A DNA stretch of 64,000 nucleotides, taken from contig JAKJHU010000014.1 of assembly GCA_022316685.1 (NCBI GenBank), positions 6,505,001-6,569,000 on the forward strand. The letters are read 5' to 3'. Source of the DNA: Progne subis subis. Its lineage: Eukaryota > Chordata > Aves > Passeriformes > Hirundinidae. This document shows, piece after piece, positions 38,325 to 48,224 of this stretch (position 1 is its first letter; each line of letters starts with the position of its first letter). The notes under the pieces were generated by a model. It did not search any database, was not told the DNA's origin, and was given only the letters and a program-made list of their open reading frames with translations. The position numbers and the translations under genes are program-made.

Positions 38325-41300
38325 TATCACAGAACTTACTAAGTTGTTTTATAATGGGAAGTTTCCCAGCAACCTAAACCAGGACTGAGGTGAGTCCTTT
38401 TTTTTAACGCCACAAAGATTTGGAGGATGCACAAATCAATTTTGCTCCCTCCCCTTTTCTGTCCCACCTGCATCCCAGTGCCCCCAGTAAGGTCTGCCTG
38501 CTGATCAGAGTTATTCAGCAAGTCACAAAGGACAGCAATGGGACTTCTGGGGGCTGATATCCCTGCCAGCCCAGAAAAGCGGGATCTGAGCTTCTGATTT
38601 TCCATGTTTCAGTAAGCCACTGCAGTGGTTTAGCTACAAAAGGGAATTTAATGCAAGCAGACCAAACCATCCTTATCGTGTTTTGTACACAGTCTCCTAA
38701 AATTGCAAACTTTTGCAAGTCAGAATTATTTTAATGATTATATTAAAAGGCTCTTCTCTAGGGAAGCATCTCTCTCTCTACAGATGTGCTAAATAAGCAA
38801 CATTTCCCCATATTTGTGAGCAATTCTAGTGAAAGTTCTTTAAAAGATGATCTGTTGGCATTCTGGCTGTAAAACTGGGCTGTGATCTGCATTTTTTTTT
38901 GTGTCTTACCCTCTTTTATTGATGTGGAATCATTGAACTATTTCTACCAGGGCTATGGGAAATGATTTGGTATTGCTGCTCAAGCTAATCATTATTCACA
39001 TATAAACTGCCCATTTACTGCTTCTCATATCCAATTTTTGAAGGAAATATTGATGATGACACCCGAAATAACTTGGCAAGGCTTTGAAGAAGCTCTGCAA
39101 ATCTGTTACAGAGATGAATTGCAGAAGTGAGGTGCACTCGCTAACCATGCCAAGTGAATGCCAATAGATAAAGTTCAATTGAGGATTTCTCAGTTTCAGT
39201 CTTTCTAGGAAGTTTGTGCATGTTATTGCAAGCAAATTCCTGATTCCTGGTTTTTCTCATTGTGCAATGGAAAGAAACTGAGATGCTGGGGTTGTGAAAA
39301 TGGAAGGAAAAGGTTACTAACCACTTCAAACAACCAAATTCTCTGTTGAGTTTAGGTAAAAGCCGCCCTAAACCAGCCAGGAGCTGTTTGAGAACTCTTT
39401 TGAACAGCAAATCACGGAAAGACAGCAAAAGTCTTGCACTGGCTGTGTGAATAGCAGCACTGAGGAATTTGGGATATCAGGGAAGAACAGCAGAGGCTGT
39501 GAGCCTGAGCAGCAGAAGAAAGGACGCAAGGTGAGTTCAGGCTCACATCTGTATAACTCCAGGCATGTAAAATGTGTCATCATGGATCAGGCGAGGAGAA
39601 GCAAAGCAAATTCAGCCCAGCCTTCCATAAAAACCCAGCTGCCCATTCCCTGCATGCCCAGGAAAACCCCACCTGTTTGGAATCGGTGCTGCCGTGCTGA
39701 TCTGCAGGTTGGTGGGGACATCTCCTGACGGGCACACCTGGAAAAGGCCCTGAACCTGCTGGCTAAGCCCTCTGGAGATCCCTGCACTTACCTGCCTTCC
39801 TGCCCTTCACACCCATCCTCCAAGGAAAACCTTCAGGAAAAGGCTTCTCACATCCAGGCTCCTCGGAGGGCTGGGCATAAAACACCGTTGCACTCATGAT
39901 GGGGAAGCTTTGGAGTCAAAGGAAGGATCTCCTGGGCAGAGGTGGAAATTTCAGGGCTGAAGTGCGGAATGTCTGCAAGGCAGTGCTTGTGAGCTGCCTC
40001 ACCCTGTGATCAGCCAGGAGCTCCCCTGCTGCTTCACTCAATACCTGCACACAAACAAGAGTTATGTTCTCTCCTTCCTACAGTTTGGAGGGGGAAAAAA
40101 ATATACCCATTTCTATTTTTAAAACCTGAAAATGCCTCAATGCATCAACACTGTTCTGTATGAAAAGCAAAGACAGTCTAAAGATTCAGAGAAACAAAGG
40201 AATAGACAAAGGTAAACAGCTGTAGTGTCTTTGGCTATGAAACAGCAGCTAAATGGTTACATTTTTATAATTTCTTAAGCCGTTTTACCACATCTATAAC
40301 TTAATTTGCCTTGTACAGACACAGCAAAAGCTTCTGTTTTCCTTCTGATAGTTTATTTTCTTTGGCTTTGCCATTAAAGCTGCTTTAATCTTTGTAGATA
40401 AATCTTTAGGTTTTCAATTCTTTGTCTCTCTGAAGATTTCAGCTGTCTTAAGTCTTTACATTTCATTGTGTTTAAATATTTTAGACAATTTGAAGCCCTG
40501 TTTATAAATGGTTATCATTAAGATTAGGCTCTAATAGGTGCTAATCTTTCCCTCTAACCAGGCAGATAAGGCCTGTGTTAAACCTGAATGGCTTAAAACA
40601 AGTTCATTTTTTATATCCGCATAAAGGGAAGAAATTAAACACTACCCAGCAGCTGTATTCAGTGGAAACACTGGAGATAATCCTCCCATTTATTACTGCA
40701 AAGTGCTTTTCCTTGGAGGTTTCAGCCTGCTTCACCTTCAGATGTGCAGGCTGCAGGTCACAGGGCCTGAAATGTGAAAATGAAACCTGAAAATCACCTG
40801 GCCTCACAAAAAAAATTTCCAACTTGGCTCCAATTTCGGTTACTTCTGGTTGAGTTTTGGGTCAAGCAGGGCCAATAAAGGCACTGTGTGTTTTTAGTTC
40901 AAGGCAGAAATTAATGGCCTGGTCTGCACTGCACACCTCGAGGTGAACAACATCTCTTTTCATCAGGAGAACTCTGATGCTTGGAGGGGTTGAGTTCATT
41001 ACTGCCTGTGCTGGGCTCAGCTCAGGGCTTGTGATCAAACCAGCAGCTCTGGCTGAGCAAGGAAATCTTTTTTTAACGAAGAATGCTGAAAAATTACTGA
41101 CGTGGCAATTTCATGTGTTGCTCTGGGAAGTGTGAAGGGAAATTTTGGGAGTAAATCAAACCCTGCTTGGGTTTTGTTCCCCCATGGACTTAACTAGCCC
41201 TCTCCTATGAAACAACAGGGATTAAGCTGGCAGGCTTTTCCCTGAATTTAAATAGTTTTAATACTCCAGACCATCCTAAATGGGATCTGATGCGACTAAA

Positions 41301-43142
41301 GGTAAAACACCTTCATCTGACTGGTAGCTGTCATTCCATGTGTGCCTCTGCAGCCAAAATCAGGGGAGGAAGAGAGAAAGCAAGGTTCCTGCTGTATGGA
41401 CAAAATGGAGCAAATAATTCACAACTAATAAGTACCACAATCTCCTCCTGAGGACTAAAAATACCCTGCTTTTATTGCAAGTGTATTTATTGAAAGTCAT
41501 CAGGTAAGTAAAATGATGTTACTTCTTGTTCGGTTGTGAGAACAAGCAGTTCCAGAGCAAATTTAAAGTTCATTTCCTGTAGGTCTTGGTTTATGAGATT
41601 TTATAACTGGCCTTTGGTAAATGGTCGTGAAAGTGGAATGTGAACTGCACCAGGTTGTGGAAAGTGATCAAAGGCAGCTTGCCTACAAAATTAAATTATA
41701 TTTCCTGATCATCCTTCACTTCCAATATTGATGTAACTCTTAGCCCTGCAAGCTCAGGAATTTTGATCTGGAACCTCACCTAAAGCCTGATACAAATGTA
41801 AGGGATTGCAAATCAAAGTAGGAATGTGGGTTGGAACAAGCTCCTAAAAGCCACCCTTGGGTCCCTCAGTCACCTCTGTGCTCAGGAGTTCCAACAGTGG
41901 CTGCAAATACAGAGCTGCAAAAACAGTTAAAAATATTTTCATATGGATGAAAAGCCCCACAAAGTTAATAAATCTGGTTCATTTTTGTCAGGAGCAGTAG
42001 GAGAACAAAGGAAGAGAATGGCAACAGGAACACTGAAGGTTTATAACTTATAGCACAACTCCACCAGAAGGATCTGAGTTGAATTTCAGCTTATATTTTC
42101 CTTATATACTTTAGGTTTACTTCAAATAAAAGTGACTCTGGGAGAAATCAGGCAAGCACTGACTTCTTTGTGTGATCTACATTAGGGAAAGCTGATTGCC
42201 AAAACAGGGAATTATGTTTAAGAAAATCAGATTGTGGCAAATGAAACCAAAAATACAACAGCCTTGGAGGAGACACTATAAAATGGCTGAAAGTTAAATA
42301 ATCTAATTATAAATATGATGACGTAGAGAATGCCAGCATCAATTCCTGCATTAGTTCATTTCCCATGCATGTAAATCTAAGGGGACAAACCTCAACAAAA
42401 CAGGCTCTTGATGCTCTTCCAACTGAAGTACTCTATCCAGAGCTCACAAAGTCAGTGTGAATCACTTAAGTGTGGGATGCTGAGTGCCAATTTTCCTGCA
42501 GGAAATTATCTTACATCTAAAATCACATTTTTCCTGGAGGAAACTTTATAATTGAAAGTAGTCTCGAGTATTGTAACGTAATTTATGTAGAATTTTGGCA
42601 GAATTTATGTCGTGTATTGCTTCTACTTTCTTTGGAAATAACAGATAAGTATCCCATCTACAATGGGATGTCTTTCAGTATGGCATTATTACAGAATATT
42701 AAAAACTGTATTCATCTGGCTACTAAGAACATGATTTTCCTACAGGGAAGAACATGTTACAATGCTACAAAACAATACTCCAGCTAAGGTCCAGAATACA
42801 GAATATTTTCAGGTTGATTACACATTATGCAAACTACTTGAGGGCCTTCTCAAGATCAAAAAATCCATAAATCCATATGTGTTTCCACAGGCTCTCCGCT
42901 CAAATTGCCTGTCAGGGTAAAAAAAAATCTTGAAAACTGTGCTGTAACCAGGATGATGAAGGAAAATTACTGCCAGACAGATTATATAGTGAAGAAAAAT
43001 GGTGTAAGTTATTGTGTGCCTCCTAGCCTGAATACATATGGGACAAATGCAAATTTGCCAAATGAAACACGGCTTAGAATGCATAAATTTCAGACAGATA
43101 ATACTTTGTCCTTATTAAATCCAGGCTTGGATCATGGAGTGG
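38325..43142. other. Intergenic, 4.8 kb, nothing recognised
   Basis: AT-rich DNA with few and short open frames and no recognised repeat. A frame at 39,447-39,728 ends near a possible splice donor (caag|gtgagt, 39,530-ish), but no matching upstream or downstream exon is evident. Confidence 0.5.
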
Positions 43143-43306
43143 TTTTGTTTTTTGTTTTTTGTGGTTTTTTTTTTTTTTTTTTTGGTTTTTTTTTTTTTTT
43201 TTTTTTTTTTGTTTTTGTTTTGTTTTGTTTTGGGTTTTTTTGTTTTTTTTTTTTTTGTTTTTTTTTTTTGGGTTTTGTTTTTTTTTTTTTTTTTTTTTTT
43301 TATTTT
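43143..43306. repeat. T-rich low-complexity tract
   Basis: About 160 bases of T broken by single G or GG and by a short TTTTG-like motif. It yields spurious phenylalanine-rich frames in the plus direction. It lies about 0.7 kb upstream of the CR1 copy that borders the gene's promoter. Confidence 0.92.
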
Positions 43307-43867
43307 CCTGAAACTCCAGCTTTTCTGTGGAGGCTGTTCATCCTCTAAAGGAGCATCAATTATAAATAATGGTCAAGCCTCCAAAACTGGAAGGACAAGA
43401 CCTGAAGTAAATAAACTGCAACAACATAACTGATAAAAACCTGAATAATTCCAGTGCACTCCAGGTATCCTTTGAGGGGGTGGCATGGGAATTCTCATTT
43501 ATTGGCAGAGACATAAATACCTGGTCTGGAGGAGCTGAGGTGTGATTTATGTGATTTTCCTGCACAAATCTACAGGGTGGGCATAAATAGAGCTTTTGTG
43601 AAAAATTAAACATCGCAGGGATGTTTAGCCCTGTGGGTCCTGAGCACTAACTAAAAGTTAGTGTGGATAATGGGATAACTTGTAAAAAAAGCCATTTGAA
43701 GCCTCCTTGCACTCAGCGAGATTGATTTAATCCACTGAAAGCAGGGCACTAAATGAGCAGGAAGAGCAGATTGCTTCCTCCAGAGTGGTGAATAAATAAT
43801 ACATTAAAATGAAACCACAGAAAAGCCTGCATTCGAAGATAAGCCGGGGGACGTTTTGAGAAGTTTG

Positions 43868-44195
43868 GGAATAAAGTTTGGAATGAGATGAGAGGGGGCT
43901 CGTTAAAAGGAAGGAGAGGGACTTTTTAGAAGGGCCTGGAGTTACAGGACAAGGGGTAATGGTTTAAAATTGACAGAGGGCAAGTTTAGATCAGGAAGGA
44001 ATTGTTCCCTGCGAGGGTGCCGAGGCCCTGGCACAGGGTGCCCAGAGCAGCCGTGGCTGCCCCATCCCTAGAAGAGTCCAAGGCCAGGCTGGGCGGGGAT
44101 GACAGCAACAAGTGAAAGGTGTCCTCGCCACGGCAGCGGCGGCACTGGAGGATCTTTAATGTCCCTTCTAACCCCGGACTGTTCCGCGGTTCTGT
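43868..44195 (+). mobile_element. CR1 LINE 3' end abutting the promoter
   Basis: 'agaagggcctggagttacag', 'gacaaggggtaatggtttaa', 'ggaattgttccctgcgaggg', 'gaggccctggcacagggtgc', 'aaggccaggctgggcgggga' and 'ttccgcggttctgtga' show a sense CR1 tail. Its terminal bases run directly into the CpG-rich promoter block. This copy carries more CpG than the others ('ctcgccacggcagcggcggc'), consistent with lying in an unmethylated region. Confidence 0.9.
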
Positions 44196-44295
44196 GACAA
44201 ATGAAGCTCTGCCCTCAGCCGAGCTCCGCGGTCCCCGCATGGAATCGCCTCTCCCCGGGCCCCCCCCGCCCGGCGGCGCCAATGGTGTCTCCCGC

Positions 44296-44309
44296 GCTGC
44301 CACGGCAAC
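44296..44309 (+). promoter_or_regulatory. RFX X-box-like motif
   Basis: The sequence gctgcc-ac-ggcaac fits the RFX X-box pattern GTNRCC, spacer 0-3, RGYAAC, with a perfect right half-site and one mismatch (C for T at position 2) in the left. X-boxes in proximal promoters are the hallmark of RFX-controlled ciliary genes, which fits ZBBX. Confidence 0.55.
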
Positions 44310-44380
44310 GGCGCCGCGCTCAGGGACCGAGGGGCGGTGGGACCGGGACCGGGACGGGGAGCGGGATCGACCCCGCGGGG

Positions 44381-44460
44381 GTGAGCCCTCAGCTCCCCCT
44401 CAGCACCGGCAGGGGTGAGCCCTCAGTTCCCCCTCAGCATCCCCTCAGCACCAGCCGGGG
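44381..44460 (+). repeat. Two-copy imperfect tandem repeat with duplicated splice donor
   Basis: The unit begins 'gtgagccctcagctccccct' at 44,381 and repeats from 44,415 as 'gtgagccctcagttccccct', followed by cagca(cc/tc) sequence. Each unit carries a GGG|GTGAGC donor, so the first exon could end at 44,380 or 44,414. Confidence 0.8.
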
Positions 44461-44943
44461 GCTCCGGGCAGTTCCCCTCAGGAGCCGAGGCTCCCGTCCA
44501 TCACGCGCGTCCCTGCGCGCAGCCCATGCCCAGGGAGGGCTGAGAGTACCCCGGGCAGGTGTAAATAGTGTAAATGCCCCCACACTGTGCCCGGCAGTGC
44601 CCACGCACCGGCACAGCTGCAGTTGTGTTGGCCTTGGCGCTGTTCTCTTTATTGCCCTTCTCACACCTTTCTGGTTTTAGGTTACACTGCCCAGGCAGTT
44701 CATTCTTCCCTGCCCCGCCGACATTTCATCAGGCTTGGAAAGACACCGGGAGTGAAAACCAACCAAACAAACAACCCCAAACAACCCCACCGCTTTACTG
44801 CGGGGCTTTTTACACCTTTATTTCGTGTCTGCCCTTGTGCTCTGCTCTTTTTCCCAAGGCCTGGACCGAGCACAACCCGCAAGCCCGTCCCACATCGGAG
44901 CCTGAGGGGAGCTTTAGAGGCAAGTACTGATTGCTGCCATGAT

Positions 44944-45052
44944 CCACCTGCTGTTTGTCACCCCACCTCTTATTTATCACCTTATCTGTTATTTATAGCC
45001 CTACTTACCATTTATCGCCCCATCTGTTATTTATCATCCCACCTGTTTTTTT
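44944..45052 (+). repeat. 19-bp minisatellite, about 5.7 copies
   Basis: Head-to-tail 19-bp units starting at 44,944, 44,963, 44,982, 45,001, 45,020 and 45,039, with consensus near 'ccacctgttatttatcacc'. The last copy decays into a T run. It lies in the presumed first intron of ZBBX, 400-500 bp downstream of the CpG block. Confidence 0.9.
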
Positions 45053-45756
45053 CTTTCCTCCCTGCTCTGCTCAGGCTGGAGTTGCTGCAGCTCGCAGGAC
45101 AGTGGCTGTAGCTCCATAGTGTGGGTAAGAAGGGTTTTCTCTTGGGAAGCACACTTTGTAGCATGGGGTTTTTTTTGGTTTGAAGGGTTTTTTTTGTTAG
45201 TTTGTTTTACTTTGTTTTTGGGAATTTTTTGTTTGTTTGTTTTGTTTTCAGTAGACTGCATGGAGAGGCCTCGAACATCCTACTCGTGGCCTTTGTGTCT
45301 GAAGTTATTTACAATACAGCTGAAATTACAGTTTTACTTAAAAAGTTAGGATGACTCTGTTTTTTTTCTCTTAACTGCTATAATTCTTTTCCCTAAACTA
45401 AAAACCAAGCTTATTCAAACCACTACAACACTGAAGATATGCAACCCATAGAAATAGGTATTGAGTTTGCAGGGGTACAGAGGTAATGCATCTTTCCAAA
45501 GTGTGGTGAAATTGCAAACTCCTTGTAAAAGGATTTAGGGAAAGTGGCATTTAGCTGTTTTCATGTTGCTTTCCTGATCCTATTTTATATGTGCTGTATG
45601 GCATTACACATAGAAATGGATAATTGGCTTAAAAATAGAAAGTGGAGTTTGAAGTGGTTGGAGTCACACATGTTAAGGCATGGAGAACAGAAATTTATTC
45701 TGGCAGACTGCGATTATTTCAGCATACCTGAATTAAAGCTTATGCGATGTAGTTGG

Positions 45757-45812
45757 TTTTTTTTTTTCTTTCTTTCTTTTTATATATATATATATATATT
45801 TTTTTTTTTTCT
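45757..45812. repeat. T-rich and (TA)n microsatellite
   Basis: A T11 run, CTTT repeats, then about nine TA units (45,781-45,799) and another T run. It lies in the presumed first intron. Confidence 0.88.
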
Positions 45813-47490
45813 CTTTCTTTAAAGTAGTTAGCATAATGTTAAATGTGTGGAAGGACCGCATGTCTCAGTCGTTGCAATTCACAGCAAATGGGTGGGGAGT
45901 GCTGACAGACAAGCTCTTTATTGCACTTGGAATAATTCCTCAAAGGAAATAGTTTGGTTTGAAGTATTGGTAAGTGGATGCAACTTAGTGTAGCATGAAA
46001 TCCACATTCATGGTGGTGATAATTGGATGTGAGTTATTGCATAGACAGTGGTATCCCTTTGGATTTGATGGGTTTATTGATGTGAGGAAGCTGTTGGAAT
46101 TTAGTCTGCCCTAGTTAAAGTCTTGTAGTGTTAAATAAACTGCGCCCGTCTTCAGCTGTCTGTAAGTTACAAACCTGCCTTGAAATTGATTAGGAAGAGA
46201 CTAGGGTACAGGCTATGTGGAATTTGGGTTTATTTAGCTATGCTGCCTTTAATGTTGACTCACATTTCCTTTAGCCCAAACAGCAGTTTGTGTTTTGTTA
46301 CTTTGACCTGTACATTCATTATCAGCACACAGGAACCTGCTGGAATGATGAAATTTGAGTACCAGTGTGGCAGAGGAGCAGGCAGAAAGGTCGTGGCTAA
46401 TTAGTGCTTGATTTATTTATGTTGATGGAGTTGCTTTAGTGTTTGCCTCACTGGCAAGTTGTGTTGCCGATTAGAGATAGGGAAAAGGGATTCATTAAAC
46501 AAAACCCAGGCAGAAAGAAGGAACTCCACTGTGTATTTACATTCCAAGTCTGTTTCTGAGCAGTTTGGGGTTGCCTTTGCTGCAGTTCCCTGGCAGTCCT
46601 GTGAGCGCAGCTCAGGGATATTTCAGGATGCTGGTCAGGGTGTGCATTTCCCCTTGGGGTTGGTTTAACTTCGACTCTTCCAGTCTCAGAGTTTAACAGT
46701 TGTTTTTATCCCACACAGGATTATGCTGCACAATGATTTCCTGTATTTTCTCAGACTAATTCAGGGGGTTGATCACTGTCTATCTCTAGCCCCTGTTATT
46801 TACAACTTGATGCTGTTTTTTTCTCTGCCCAGTATTCCTGAAACTTTATAGGGCTTTTTATCTCCAATATTCTCACACAGCAACTCTGATATTTATCTCT
46901 GATATTGCCACATTTTTTAAGTTATCCCATTAAATATTTGCTTTCAGTGGAATATGTTGAAGTTAACTAGTATAAATGGTATTTTTTATATTAACTGCTT
47001 TCCCTCCTTGAGGTTGCTCAGCTGACCTGTGTCATTTGCCTCTGTTTTTACTATTGAATAGTGTTTGAGCCACCTCAAATCCAGCATGTCACCTCCTCCT
47101 GTCCAGCTGTGCTGGTCCTGCCAGCACACATTTCCAATAGAAAAACTTCCTTCTATTCAAAATCAATAAAATCTTCTTTTACCTTGGAAAATGATAAAGG
47201 AATAACTGTTTTGAATTGATGATAGAATTGAGTGCTTGGGTTTTCTGACACAATAAGAAATATGTTTTTTGCACAGATCTAGTGCTTTGTCAGCACTGAA
47301 ATGTTGCATTTTAGGTTCTGTGGCACCAGGTGTTTTAACTTCCATGTGCCACTGAGGTGTTTGGCCTCATGGGTGGATATATTTGGACACATTTTATCTG
47401 TATTAATGCTCAATTTCAGCTTTACCTGTAAACAGGCAGTTTTCCATTTGGGATATTTCCAATCCTAAGCTTCTCCTTATCCTTTTCTAG

Positions 47491-47554
47491 GTCCTGCCCT
47501 CTCCAGGAAGCTGAGATCCACGAGCTGCAGAAGTTTCCTAGCACCCTGTCAGCT
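47491..47554 (+). other. ZBBX: Candidate noncoding exon of ZBBX
   Basis: A 64-bp segment with a strong acceptor (ccttttctag|gtcctg) and a strong donor (agct|gtgagt), between the CpG promoter and the first coding exon. It contains no start codon in frame with the coding exons, so it would be 5' untranslated. Support is splice-site pattern only. Confidence 0.35.
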
Positions 47555-48156
47555 GTGAGTCTCAACTTTTGTTTCTTTTTCCATGTGCATCCCAGCAGCA
47601 GGAAATGCCCAGTTTTGCACTGAACTGCAGGGGGAAAAAAAAAAGTATTTGAAAGACCTAAAGTCTGGAGAGGAGGAATTAACTCTGCTCTGTGAATTAT
47701 TCTGTTCCTTTGTATCAATTTGTCTGTGACAGAAGGAATTTATCTTCCCAAATCAGGTGAGGTGGTTTGACTTCGTAGCCGTTGGTACAATTTTCCCCTT
47801 CTTGGTGCTTTCTATGGGTCTGGTTCAAGAAAGCTGTGTTTTAGTTAATATTAATCTGCTTGCACTGAACTTTAGGGAGTTGCCCAAATGAAACAGCCAA
47901 GAAAACCTTTTCCCTGGTTTCATAAATGTAATAAAAAAGGTTTTTTTCCAAGTTACATTTAATTTTGTGTTGCTCTAGGATTTTATTGGCACTTCATATA
48001 AACAAGTTTTGTGCTCCATTTCCCTCTATATATGAATATTTTTGGATGTGTAATGAGTTTTTTACTGTTTTAATTTCAATCAAATTCCCATTTCAACAGG
48101 TTCTTAACTGTAGAGCATTGAAATTCTCTTTTTTAGGAGAAGTTATACTGGGCATC

Positions 48157-48224
48157 ATGAATGTCAGTGATTTTGTAATTCTCCCAGGCTCAAAGGCTGG
48201 AACCTCAGTGAGATTAAAAACAAA
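48157..48224 (+). CDS. ZBBX: ZBBX coding exon 1
   Basis: Starts at ATG 48,157; the exon itself probably begins at 48,137 after 'tctcttttttag'. It encodes [20 protein letters not shown] and two more residues and ends at aaa|gtaagt, leaving two bases of a split lysine codon. The conserved ZBBX N terminus supports the start. Confidence 0.85.

Larger units (their letters stand above)
44196..44560 (+). promoter_or_regulatory. ZBBX: CpG-rich promoter and 5' exon region of ZBBX
   Basis: A compact GC-rich, CpG-dense block about 3.6 kb upstream of the first coding exon, in a window that is otherwise AT-rich. It contains an X-box-like motif (44,296-44,309) and two strong candidate splice donors (ggg|gtgagc at 44,381 and 44,415), so a noncoding first exon probably ends here. 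No TATA box is seen, as is usual for CpG promoters. The transcription start cannot be placed from sequence alone. The 159-residue frame running through it is a GC-driven open frame and I do not call it coding. Confidence 0.6.

Noticed and set aside
42905..43433. Phenylalanine-rich 147- and 99-residue frames
   Set aside because: Translation of the T-rich tract.
1..43850. Exons of the neighbours expected next to ZBBX in mammals (serpin I or WD-repeat genes)
   Set aside because: No frame shows serpin or WD-repeat sequence. The neighbours may be further away or arranged differently in this lineage.
44201..44680. 159-residue frame through the CpG block
   Set aside because: CpG-rich DNA has few stop codons. 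The peptide is rich in P, R, S and A without a recognised domain, and a splice donor interrupts it.
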